Shown here piece by piece: positions 27,038 to 34,821 of a stretch of DNA of 42,087 bases. A model generated the notes under the pieces. That model saw nothing but the letters and a program-made list of their open reading frames with translations. It was not told the DNA's origin and ran no database searches. Source of the DNA: Patescibacteria group bacterium (GTDB taxonomy: Bacteria; Patescibacteriota; Patescibacteriia; UBA1558; GWA2-36-10); assembly GCA_018062885.1 (NCBI GenBank), contig JAGORJ010000005.1, positions 2,703 through 44,789 on the forward strand, written 5' to 3'. Position 1 is the stretch's first letter; each line of letters opens with the position of its first letter. Both the position numbers and the translations under genes were made by a program.

Positions 27038-27877
27038 TTATACTATATCTGCAGGCTCTATTCTAAAACTAGGATGCTTTTTTCTTAGTTCATTTCTTTC
27101 AGCTGAAGTGAGGCGGAAAAGATAAGGAGCACCATTTAATATTGTTGGTAATGTGAGGCCTTCAGCTGATTTGAGGCTTTGAAGCCAAAGATCACCATTT
27201 AATGTACTTGGTAAGCTTAAACCTTCAGCTGATTTGAGGCCACCAAGATCAAGACCACCATTTAATATTGTTGGCAGTATAAGACCTTTGGCTAATTTGA
27301 GACTACTGAGATAAAGATCACCATTTACTGTGCTTGGTAAACTTAAACCTTCGGCTGAGCTGAGGCTAGAAAGATCAAGCTTCTTTAAATTTATTAAAGC
27401 TTCGATAGGTCCAGAGATATCCCCAGATAAGATAGTGCTAGTAGTTTGGATTACTACTACCTTATTATCTTCTATTCTAATCTCTAAATCATCTAGCCTA
27501 ATATCTTCTGCTTTAAAGTCTTTGTTTATTATCCTTTGCTGGGCAAAGCCTTTATTTACTTGAACTATTAGATCTTCTAAAGCTTCTAGTTCAAACTTAT
27601 GTATTTGTTCTCCTTGAAAGTCTACTAGCTCCATCATTTCTTTATCATAGGCTTCTTTTTCTTCTCTAGCTTTAGTTAGTAAGTTTATTTCTGCTTGGTA
27701 AGCTTGTATAGCTATGAGTTCTTCTGCTGAGCCTTTTTCTACTTGAGTTATTTTATCCATAGCTAAATCTAGCTTAGCTTTTATCTCTGGAGGATATACT
27801 ATTCCTTGTTCTGTGTTATTAGTTTCTCCTTCTGCTTTATTAGTTTGGTTAGTAAACTCTAATATTTTTTCTGACAT
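27038..27877 (-). CDS. Cassette protein, B-type: shared N-module + four 21-residue repeats
   Basis: 279 residues, no known function. First cassette downstream of the vWA gene, 19 bases away. N-module with NNTEQGIVYPPEI, linker KAREEKEAYDKEMMELVDF, the B-type middle domain, and four units (172-255), the last altered (NGAPYLFRL). The tail is extended by two residues (KHPSFRIEPADIV) because the stop falls inside the junction motif GTATAATAAAAATACAC. Cytoplasmic by absence of signal or membrane segments. Confidence 0.85.
   Translation of the reverse strand: MSEKILEFTNQTNKAEGETNNTEQGIVYPPEIKAKLDLAMDKITQVEKGSAEELIAIQAYQAEINLLTKAREEKEAYDKEMMELVDFQGEQIHKFELEALEDLIVQVNKGFAQQRIINKDFKAEDIRLDDLEIRIEDNKVVVIQTTSTILSGDISGPIEALINLKKLDLSSLSSAEGLSLPSTVNGDLYLSSLKLAKGLILPTILNGGLDLGGLKSAEGLSLPSTLNGDLWLQSLKSAEGLTLPTILNGAPYLFRLTSAERNELRKKHPSFRIEPADIV
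27113..27364 (-). repeat. Four 63-bp tandem repeats
   Basis: In-frame 21-codon units. TTV/TIL/STL alternatives at the LPxxxNG position and variable residues at GxLxL. Confidence 0.92.
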
Positions 27878-27896
27878 GTGTTTTTGTGTATTTTTA

Positions 27897-29795
27897 TTAT
27901 ACTACAATCTTTTCTTTTAATTTCTTTTTAAGCTGTTCGGGAACTAATTTCACATTTTTAGCTTGAATACTATCTTTATAGAATCCTTTGACATGATCTG
28001 TTTCTGGACCAATACCAAAACCAATCAAATCAACTTCTGGATTTGTTTGTATTTTATCGGTCACTTCTGATAATTCACCTTCAGAAGATTTTGCACTATT
28101 ATAACGATTGCCCCCTGGTGCCGGCAAACCATCTGACATGACCATAAATAAATTTGTCTTAGCTAAATTTGCTAAAACTATAGTTTCATAAATTTTATTA
28201 ACACAAAAAGCATCACTATTATTCCTGGCACCAGGACCAGAAGTGATACCTATCATCCGCATCATTTTATCACGAACTTTATTATCAAATTCTTCTTCAA
28301 AAGCTTTAAACTCATAAACATCATCTTGAAAACCATGAATTGAAAAAGGTATACCAACATTATTCAAAACTTCCGCCACCATAGCCAAGCCTTTGAAAGT
28401 TTCTAGTATCTTAGCATTTTGCATTGAACCAGATAAATCAACCAGCATCGTCACGCGAAAATCATTTTTTTCATGACTAATAGTTTTTAAAAATAATTCA
28501 TCATAATTACCAGTTGCCTCAAAGAGCATAGGGCCACCACCAGACATATTTATGTCTGCTCCAGATGGAGCTGGTTTTTTAGTTGGCTGTCTCTTGGACA
28601 TAAATTCTGCCAAAAAAAACTGGGTCAGATTATCAATTTCTGAGCGTAGTTCTAAAACAGTTTTTTCATACTCTGATCTTGTAGCGTCTAATTTTGCCTC
28701 CGCTTCAGCCATCGCTTCTTCCATCTGACGCTTAATACTTTCATTATTCTCAGATTTCTTATCTTCTGAGCTCCTTTTTCCTGGCTCACCAAACTTACCT
28801 CCAATAACATCATTGGCACCTGCCTCAAGGCCGTCTAATTTTTTCTTGGCATCTGCTTTAGCCTTGTCTTCTAGGTTTTTGCGCTCCTCAGGATCCATGT
28901 CTTCAAGTTTTTTCCTTATTTTATCTTTTAATTTTTCTTTTACTGCATCTGGTAACTGATCAAATGGTATAGGCATACCAGAATCATCACCCTCTCCTTC
29001 ACCAAGTTCAAAGTCTCCATCTTCCAACATTTTTTTTAATAATTCATCCCATTGAGCATTTTCGTATGAAGCATCAACTAATTTTTTATACTCAGGCCAA
29101 ATAGCACCCCTAGTCAATTTGTACATCAGCCGTGCTTTTGCGACTATCTCAGCTGGTGATGGGGTCATAGATGGAACAGTATTATAGCAAGCTTGAGCTA
29201 TCTTATCTGTTTTTTCTAAAGCTGCTCTAACATCATCAGGCAAATCATCTGAAAATTCCCCTGTATGCCAACGACGAATCACTTCTAAACCAAACCGGAT
29301 ATGCTTTGGCGTGTACCCAACTTGTTGTTCAGCTAAATCTGTAATTTTTTGTTCATCATTATATTCATCATCATACACTTCATTTAGCCATTCCTTTGGG
29401 CCGGCGTATTTAGCTGACATCCAATTATTTACCCGCGGATCTTCCACGGCATTTAATAAAAACTTAAAACCACTTTCATTCCACTCTTCTTTGGGAATAA
29501 AATCAACCTTACTAATAATTTCATGCGCAGCCTCGTGAGATATTACACCCTTGCAAAATTCGGGTGATTTGTTTGCTACATCATTAGGACAAACTTCAAT
29601 AGTGTTACTACCAAATATATAGCGCCAACCTGGCTTTTTACCATAACGAACCTTGATATCACTACCCGAGGATGCTAAAAGCTCAGCTATCGCTGTAATC
29701 TCATTAAATTTTTTTCCAGCCTCTATATTTTCAATCGGCAATTCTTCCTCATTATTGACAAGTGGTATATTATTAACTGATTCAAATGTTCTCAT
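27897..29795 (-). CDS. vWA-domain protein with N-terminal HExxH metallopeptidase-like region
   Basis: Start 29795 (MRTFESVNNIPLVNN) gives 632 residues and a 22-base gap after the MoxR gene; an upstream ATG at 29864 would overlap MoxR. The N-terminal part has GVISHEAAHEII (HExxH at 87-91) and NAVEDPRVNNW (Glu118), the layout of the putative metallopeptidase domain often joined to vWA-like domains. A charged, low-complexity middle (about 260-400) is rich in K, E and D. The C-terminal vWA has the MIDAS DLSGSM (453-458), a later NNSDAF and VMSDGLPAPGG. vWA partners of MoxR ATPases act in assembly or remodelling of target complexes. It is framed by cassette genes and ends in the cassette junction motif. 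The peptidase role is inferred from motifs. Confidence 0.82.
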   Translation of the reverse strand: MRTFESVNNIPLVNNEEELPIENIEAGKKFNEITAIAELLASSGSDIKVRYGKKPGWRYIFGSNTIEVCPNDVANKSPEFCKGVISHEAAHEIISKVDFIPKEEWNESGFKFLLNAVEDPRVNNWMSAKYAGPKEWLNEVYDDEYNDEQKITDLAEQQVGYTPKHIRFGLEVIRRWHTGEFSDDLPDDVRAALEKTDKIAQACYNTVPSMTPSPAEIVAKARLMYKLTRGAIWPEYKKLVDASYENAQWDELLKKMLEDGDFELGEGEGDDSGMPIPFDQLPDAVKEKLKDKIRKKLEDMDPEERKNLEDKAKADAKKKLDGLEAGANDVIGGKFGEPGKRSSEDKKSENNESIKRQMEEAMAEAEAKLDATRSEYEKTVLELRSEIDNLTQFFLAEFMSKRQPTKKPAPSGADINMSGGGPMLFEATGNYDELFLKTISHEKNDFRVTMLVDLSGSMQNAKILETFKGLAMVAEVLNNVGIPFSIHGFQDDVYEFKAFEEEFDNKVRDKMMRMIGITSGPGARNNSDAFCVNKIYETIVLANLAKTNLFMVMSDGLPAPGGNRYNSAKSSEGELSEVTDKIQTNPEVDLIGFGIGPETDHVKGFYKDSIQAKNVKLVPEQLKKKLKEKIVV

Positions 29796-29817
29796 AATAT
29801 TTTTGATAATAAAAAAT

Positions 29818-31212
29818 TTATTGCATATTTTGACGTAATATCTCTTTATGATCTTCTGGCACATCTGGATTACTCAAAAGATCTGCATATAAATTCAATA
29901 CTTCTTCTCTGCTACCCTCTCTAGCTTGAGAAACTACTTTCTCCACTGGCTCATCTAGCTGAACAATATCTTCAGCTAAAACTTTCAATCTTTGTCTATC
30001 CTCAGGAGACTTTAATTTATCATAAAATATGGCCTGAAGCGCATCTTGAACTGTTTGTTTAAAATTACCTGGTTGACGAAATGTTAAAATAAATTGTTTA
30101 AATCTGACAGTATCACGTTGATCATAAGTAATATTTTGCTGCTCACCAGATTTTGTATTAATATCTTTTCCGACCATAGATTTTACCTTGCAGAAAAAAG
30201 TGGCATATTTAGTCATAAAACCTCTGACCCAAACATCATCATAAACATCACTTAACTTTGTAAATTGAGTCACATTTTCTTTTTCTTTGACTTCTACTAC
30301 AGTTGACTTTGTAGACTCTTCTAATCCTTCACTTATCAATAATCTATTTAGTTGCTCTGTTTCATTCATTGACCTCACTGATACAAAACGCCAACGACTA
30401 ACATAGTCTTCAGATAATTGAACGCGTCCTTTGATTCTTCCACCGGGTGGATTCATGGTGCCAAAAACTCTAGATTTAGGATCTCTCTTAATCTTTCTGT
30501 TTCCATTCTCACTTAAAATCATCTCCCCGCCTTTTTCTAATAGAGCGTTTAAGCGCACTAAAATTTGTGGCTCAGCAGTATTCACCTCATCAAGAATAAG
30601 CCAAGCGCCTTCCTCCTGCGCTCGAACAATGTCTGAGTCTTGCCATGTCCAATCTTCATCGCTAATTTCTATATTTTCATTTTCAGCAATTTTTTTTATA
30701 TCATCTTCTGAAAATCCCTCAACTAAAAAATCTCTCACTGCCTCTTGTCCCTCTGCGGGCTCTAATTCTAACTTTTGTGTATATTTAGCTACTATTTGTT
30801 TTGAATCTTCAGAAAGTGATGATCTATTTTTGATCTTATCATATAACTGTTGTTCTAAGCCTTTGTTTTTTGGTATCCATTTGCCAACCAGAGCGCCAAT
30901 GTCACTCTGACCATTCAAAGACACACGATACATTGGTCGATTTAATAAGGCGGCTAAATATTCGATAGTTATGTTTTTGCCTACCGCTGGATCACCTTCA
31001 AGTAATAAAGGATCGTTTGTGACTACTGCTTCTAAAATTTTTTTCATTAGATCTTGAGAATATTCATCTTCAACAAAATCCCTTAAAGTCTCTTTATTAA
31101 GTGAAGGAATGCGCTCGTGCTTGCGAGTATCTGTTTCAATTTCAAAGCCCATTAATTGAACGGTCTTTTCTTCAACGTTTTCTATGTTTTTAAAAGTTTC
31201 TTCAAATTTCAT
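29818..31212 (-). CDS. MoxR-type AAA+ ATPase with unusual Walker A
   Basis: 464 residues of the MoxR/AAA_5 (dynein-related) kind, proteins that work as ATP-driven chaperones with vWA partners. Walker A is GDPAVGKN (73-80): the usual final Ser/Thr is Asn. The pore-loop region (VSLNGQSDIGALVGKW) is followed by an acidic insertion of roughly 65 residues (about 120-195). Walker B LILDEVN (205-211), sensor 1 FGTMNPPG and an arginine-finger region SEDYVSRWRF follow. Nucleotide binding is likely; efficient hydrolysis is uncertain because of Asn80. The gene is 11 bases from the unknown gene upstream and 22 bases from the vWA gene, so the three form one unit. Confidence 0.88.
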   Translation of the reverse strand: MKFEETFKNIENVEEKTVQLMGFEIETDTRKHERIPSLNKETLRDFVEDEYSQDLMKKILEAVVTNDPLLLEGDPAVGKNITIEYLAALLNRPMYRVSLNGQSDIGALVGKWIPKNKGLEQQLYDKIKNRSSLSEDSKQIVAKYTQKLELEPAEGQEAVRDFLVEGFSEDDIKKIAENENIEISDEDWTWQDSDIVRAQEEGAWLILDEVNTAEPQILVRLNALLEKGGEMILSENGNRKIKRDPKSRVFGTMNPPGGRIKGRVQLSEDYVSRWRFVSVRSMNETEQLNRLLISEGLEESTKSTVVEVKEKENVTQFTKLSDVYDDVWVRGFMTKYATFFCKVKSMVGKDINTKSGEQQNITYDQRDTVRFKQFILTFRQPGNFKQTVQDALQAIFYDKLKSPEDRQRLKVLAEDIVQLDEPVEKVVSQAREGSREEVLNLYADLLSNPDVPEDHKEILRQNMQ

Positions 31213-31223
31213 ATTTCTTTATA

Positions 31224-31643
31224 TTAAACGTTTAAAATTGGATAAAAAATATCGCCTAGCTCATGGTTAGAATGATTGTATTCATCATCTGTCATACAAA
31301 CAAAAAGTTTGGCTTTGGAATCTGGATCTTTTTCTTGTTGATCAAATTTTAACTTAGCATACTTTGATAAGTAATTGATAAACATAAAAAAATCGCTATT
31401 TAGATCTTTATCTACAATAACTTTTACTACCCTACCTTGTTCTAGTGCCTCAAATATTGACTGGATATTTGGACTATCAAACTCTAAGGAAACATTAGTT
31501 GTGGAGATTTGGTTTGAATCGGGAAAATATTTATTAATTTCCGCTAAATCACTCTCATTTTTGTAGAGGACTAGGCCTATATTAAAAGAGCCGTGGTCTA
31601 GTTCTGTTTTACCTAAAAGTTGAATAAATTGTTCTTTTTTCAT
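31224..31643 (-). CDS. Unknown 139-residue protein of the MoxR-vWA unit
   Basis: No family recognised. Begins MKKEQFIQLLGKTELDHGSF and ends ELGDIFYPILNV. Mixed alpha/beta pattern, acidic, no cysteine pair, signal or membrane helix. Only 11 bases separate it from the MoxR gene, so it probably works with it. It lacks the shared N-module and the repeats of the cassette proteins. It lies at the border where the upstream cassette array stops in a truncated stub. The coding call is good; the function is open. Confidence 0.7.
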   Translation of the reverse strand: MKKEQFIQLLGKTELDHGSFNIGLVLYKNESDLAEINKYFPDSNQISTTNVSLEFDSPNIQSIFEALEQGRVVKVIVDKDLNSDFFMFINYLSKYAKLKFDQQEKDPDSKAKLFVCMTDDEYNHSNHELGDIFYPILNV

Positions 31644-31688
31644 ACAAATGAGATTAAATTATTAATATTTATATTTTTTATATATTCT

Positions 31689-31724
31689 TTATTTATTACT
31701 AAACTCTAATATTTTTTCTGACAT
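31689..31724 (-). pseudogene. Truncated cassette stub (MSEKILEFSNK then stop)
   Basis: The frame from ATG 31724 reads MSEKILEFSNK and stops at TAA (31689-31691). The first eight codons and the leader AAAAATCT before the ATG match those of the full cassette beginning at 33690. It directly follows the A-type gene at 31733, exactly like the full junction at 33690/33699. It is best read as the remnant of a cassette lost by deletion or recombination; a functional leader peptide is less likely. Confidence 0.7.
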
Positions 31725-31732
31725 AGATTTTT

Positions 31733-32842
31733 TTATAATCTTCCTTCATTTTTAAGTTTATCGGTGCGTGCTTTTCTTACTCCAGTCATTACACAGTCTC
31801 CATAAACACCTAGAGCAACCCGGGCTTTATCTACTCCTTGGGCTAATAAGTCTTCCCTCATAGCCCAAGCTTTATCTGAATCCAAGCCAGCTAGACCTTG
31901 AGAAACACTGCTATTGTCTGCTCCTTGAGCTAATAACTTGTCTCTCATAGCCCAAGCTTTATCTGAATCCAAACCAGCTAGACCCATAGCAACACCGCCA
32001 TTGTCTGCTCCTTGAGCTAATAACTTGTCTCTCATAGCCCAAGCTTTATCTGAATCCAAACCAGCTAGACCCATAGCAACAAAACGCTTATCTACTCCTT
32101 GGGCTAATAAGTCTTCCCTCATAGCCCAAGCTTTATCTGAATCCAAGCCAGCTAGACCTTCAGCAACCGAGTCTTGAGGCACTCCCTGAGCTAATAGCTC
32201 TTCCCTCATAGCCCAAGCTTTATCTGAATCCAAGCCAGTTAGACCCATAACAAAAGCGTCCTTAGCTACTCCTCCTTGATCTACTAGCTCTTCTCTCATG
32301 GCCCAAGCTTTATCTGAATCCAAGCCAGCTAGACCTTGGGCAACAAAGCTCTTATACGCTCCTTGATCTAATAACTTGTCTCTCATGGCCCAAGCTTTAT
32401 CTGAATCCAAGCCAGCTAGACCTTGGGCAACCGAGTTTTTATCTGTTCCTTGAGCTAACAACTCTTCTCTCATGGCCCAAGCTTTATCTGAATCCAAGCC
32501 AGCTAGACCTTGGGCAACAAAGCTCTTATACGCTCCTTGATCTAATAAGTCTTGTATATAAGCTATAGCTCTATCTTGAAACTCTGGTGAATTCATTAAT
32601 TCTTGGTGAATAAGCTCCATTGAGTTATTATATTCAACTTTAGCTTTGACTATTTCTGCTTGGTAAGCTTGTAGAGCTATGAGTTCTTCTGCTGAGCCTT
32701 TTTCTGTTTTAGTTATTTTATCCATAGCTAAATCTAGTTTAGCTTTTATCTCTGGAGGATAAACTATTCCTTGTTCTGTGTTATTAGTTTCTCCTTCTGC
32801 TTTATTATCTTTAGCTGTAAACTCTAATATTTTTTCTGACAT
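31733..32842 (-). CDS. Cassette protein, A-type: shared N-module + eight 29-residue repeats
   Basis: 369 residues, no known function. N-module in the AKDNKAEG version (shared with the B-type neighbour at 32869), linker ELIHQELMNSPEFQDRA, a partial repeat DQGAYKSFVAQG, eight repeats (113-345) and the tail GVYGDCVMTGVRKARTDKLK. Repeat 3 has one extra residue (ELVDQGGVAKDAF). Its repeats use a codon set of their own (GCCCAAGC, GAATCCAAGCC on the plus strand), unlike those of the gene at 24086. It lies 26 bases after its upstream neighbour. Confidence 0.85.
   Translation of the reverse strand: MSEKILEFTAKDNKAEGETNNTEQGIVYPPEIKAKLDLAMDKITKTEKGSAEELIALQAYQAEIVKAKVEYNNSMELIHQELMNSPEFQDRAIAYIQDLLDQGAYKSFVAQGLAGLDSDKAWAMREELLAQGTDKNSVAQGLAGLDSDKAWAMRDKLLDQGAYKSFVAQGLAGLDSDKAWAMREELVDQGGVAKDAFVMGLTGLDSDKAWAMREELLAQGVPQDSVAEGLAGLDSDKAWAMREDLLAQGVDKRFVAMGLAGLDSDKAWAMRDKLLAQGADNGGVAMGLAGLDSDKAWAMRDKLLAQGADNSSVSQGLAGLDSDKAWAMREDLLAQGVDKARVALGVYGDCVMTGVRKARTDKLKNEGRL
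31808..32506 (-). repeat. Eight 29/30-codon tandem repeats
   Basis: 87-bp units, one with a 3-base insertion. The LAGLDSDKAWAMR scaffold is invariant except LTGLD once; the xKxxVA segment varies in nearly every unit. Confidence 0.95.
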
Positions 32843-32868
32843 GTGTTTGTGTGTTATTGACTATTATA

Positions 32869-33690
32869 CTAATCTAAAGGTTGTATTTTAAAACTAGGAT
32901 GCTTTTTTCTCAGCTCATTTCTTTGATCTGAGCTGAGGCTGTTAAGATAAAGATCACCATTTAATGTTGTGGGTAGTATAAGACCTTTGGCTGATCTGAG
33001 GTTGGAAAGACTAAGGCCACCATTTACTGTTGTTGGTAGTATAAGACCTTCAGCTGAGCTGAGTCTAGAAAGACCAAGATCACCATTTACTGTGCTTGGT
33101 AGTGTGAGACCTTTGGCTGATTTGAGACTACTGAGATAAAGATCACCATTTACTGTGCTTGGTAGTGTGAGACCTTTGGCTGAGCTGAGGCTATAAAGAC
33201 TAATTGTTCTTAAATTTATTAAAGCTTCAATGGGCCCAGAGATATCCCCAACTAAGATAGTGCTAGTAAATTTGACTCCTACTACCTTATTATCTTCTAT
33301 TGTAATCTCTAAATCATCTAGACTAATATCCTCTGCTTCAAAGTCTTTATTGATAATTCTTTGTTGGGCAAAACCTTTGTTTATTTGAACTATTAGATCT
33401 TTTAAAGCTTCTAGCTCAAACTTATGTATTTGTTCTCCTTGAAAGTCTACCAAAGCTTCTTTAGCTTCTTTTTCTTCTCTAGCTTTGGTTAATGGGGTTA
33501 TTTCTTCTTGGTAAGCTTGTAGAGCTATGAGTTCTTCTGCTGAGCCTTTTTCTGTTTTAGTTATTTTATCCATAGCTAAATCTAGCTTAGCTTTTATTTC
33601 TGGAGGATAAACTATTCCTTGTTCTGTGTTATTAGTTTCTCCTTCTGCTTTATTATCTTTAGCTGTAAACTCTAATATTTTTTCTGACAT
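32869..33690 (-). CDS. Cassette protein, B-type: shared N-module + four 21-residue repeats
   Basis: 273 residues, no known function. AKDNKAEG N-module, linker PLTKAREEKEAKEAL, B-type middle (FQGEQIHKFELEALKDLI, EDISLDDLEITIEDN, GDISGPIEALINL), four units (168-251) and tail SSDQRNELRKKHPSFKIQPLD. It starts 8 bases after the stop of the A-type gene at 33699, with leader AAAAATCT. Its N-module is almost identical to that of the A-type gene immediately downstream although the C-termini are unrelated. Confidence 0.85.
   Translation of the reverse strand: MSEKILEFTAKDNKAEGETNNTEQGIVYPPEIKAKLDLAMDKITKTEKGSAEELIALQAYQEEITPLTKAREEKEAKEALVDFQGEQIHKFELEALKDLIVQINKGFAQQRIINKDFEAEDISLDDLEITIEDNKVVGVKFTSTILVGDISGPIEALINLRTISLYSLSSAKGLTLPSTVNGDLYLSSLKSAKGLTLPSTVNGDLGLSRLSSAEGLILPTTVNGGLSLSNLRSAKGLILPTTLNGDLYLNSLSSDQRNELRKKHPSFKIQPLD
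32938..33189 (-). repeat. Four 63-bp tandem repeats
   Basis: In-frame 21-codon units with SAKGL/SAEGL and LPSTVNG/LPTTVNG alternation. Confidence 0.92.
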
Positions 33691-33698
33691 AGATTTTT

Positions 33699-34805
33699 TT
33701 ATAATCTTCCTTCATTTTTAAGTTTATCGGTGCGTGCTTTTCTTACTCCAGTCATCAGGTAATCACCATAAACACCAATAGCAACCACGCCCTTGTTTGC
33801 TCCTTGAGCTAATAAGTCTTCTCTCATAACCCAGGCTTTTTCAGAATCTAAACCAGCTAGCCCTATAGCAACATGGTCCCTGTCTACTCCTTGAGCTAAT
33901 AAGTCTTCTCTCATAACCCAGGCTTTGTCAGAATCTAAACCAGCTAGACCTAGAGCAACCACGCCCCTGTCTGCTCCTTGAGCTAATAAGTTTTCTCTCA
34001 TATCCCAGGCTTTGTCAGAATCTAAACCAGCTAGACCCATAGCAACATAGCCCTTGTTTGCTCCTTGAGCTAATAAGTTTTCTCTCATATCCCAGGCTTT
34101 ATCTGAGTCCAAGCCAACTAAACCTTGAGCAACAAAGTCTTTAGACGCTCCCTGGGCTAATAACTTTTCTCTCATGGCCCAAGCTTTATCTGAGTCCAAG
34201 CCAACTAAACCTTGAGCAACATATTCCCCGTGTGCCACTTGGGCTAATAAGTCTTCTCTCATATCCCAGGCTTTGTCAGAATCTAAACCAGCTAGACCTA
34301 GGACAACATGGCCCTTGTATACTCCTTTGGCTAATAAGTCTTCTCTCATAGCCCAGGCTTTGTCAGAATCTAAACCAGCTAGACCCATAGCAACTAGGTC
34401 TTTACCTGCTCCTTGAGCTAACAACTCTTCTCTCATGGCCCAAGCTTTATCTGAATCCAAGCCAGCTAGACCTTGAGCAACAAAGCTCTTATACGCTCCT
34501 TGATCTAATAAGTCTTGTATATAAGCTATAGCTCTATCTTGAAACTCTGGTGAATTCATTAATTCTTGGTGAATAAGCTCCATTGAGTTATTATATTCAG
34601 CTTTAGCTTTGACTATTTCTTCTTGGTAAGCTTGTAGAGCTATAAGTTCTTCTTTAGAGCCTTTTTCTGCTTTACTTAAGCTAGCTAGACTTTGGTCTAG
34701 CTTAGCTTTTATTTCTGGAGGATAAACTATTCCTTGTTCTGTGTTATTAGTTTCTCCTTCTGCTTTATTAGTTTGGTTAGTAAACTCTAATATTTTTTCT
34801 GACAT
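33699..34805 (-). CDS. Cassette protein, A-type with mosaic repeats
   Basis: 368 residues, no known function. The N-module combines NQTNKAEG (as in the downstream block) with DQSLASLSKAEKGS (as in the two upstream cassettes). Linker ELIHQELMNSPEFQDRA; eight 29-residue repeats (113-344); tail GVYGDYLMTGVRKARTDKLK. The repeats fall into at least two synonymous-codon groups: the first and fourth resemble those of the gene at 31733, and most others have a third pattern (TTTGTCAGAATC on the plus strand). One unit reads LDSEKAW. This is the clearest mosaic in the cluster. Confidence 0.85.
   Translation of the reverse strand: MSEKILEFTNQTNKAEGETNNTEQGIVYPPEIKAKLDQSLASLSKAEKGSKEELIALQAYQEEIVKAKAEYNNSMELIHQELMNSPEFQDRAIAYIQDLLDQGAYKSFVAQGLAGLDSDKAWAMREELLAQGAGKDLVAMGLAGLDSDKAWAMREDLLAKGVYKGHVVLGLAGLDSDKAWDMREDLLAQVAHGEYVAQGLVGLDSDKAWAMREKLLAQGASKDFVAQGLVGLDSDKAWDMRENLLAQGANKGYVAMGLAGLDSDKAWDMRENLLAQGADRGVVALGLAGLDSDKAWVMREDLLAQGVDRDHVAIGLAGLDSEKAWVMREDLLAQGANKGVVAIGVYGDYLMTGVRKARTDKLKNEGRL
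33774..34469 (-). repeat. Eight 87-bp tandem repeats, mosaic
   Basis: In-frame 29-codon units. The residue after KAW alternates A, D and V; LAGL alternates with LVGL. Synonymous signatures differ by unit. Confidence 0.95.
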
Positions 34806-34821
34806 AGATTTTTGTTATTGA

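Noticed and set aside
29796-29864. Start of the vWA gene at 29864
   Set aside because: Would overlap the MoxR gene by 47 bases and adds a lysine-rich segment with no homology; ATG 29795 fits the 22-base spacing.
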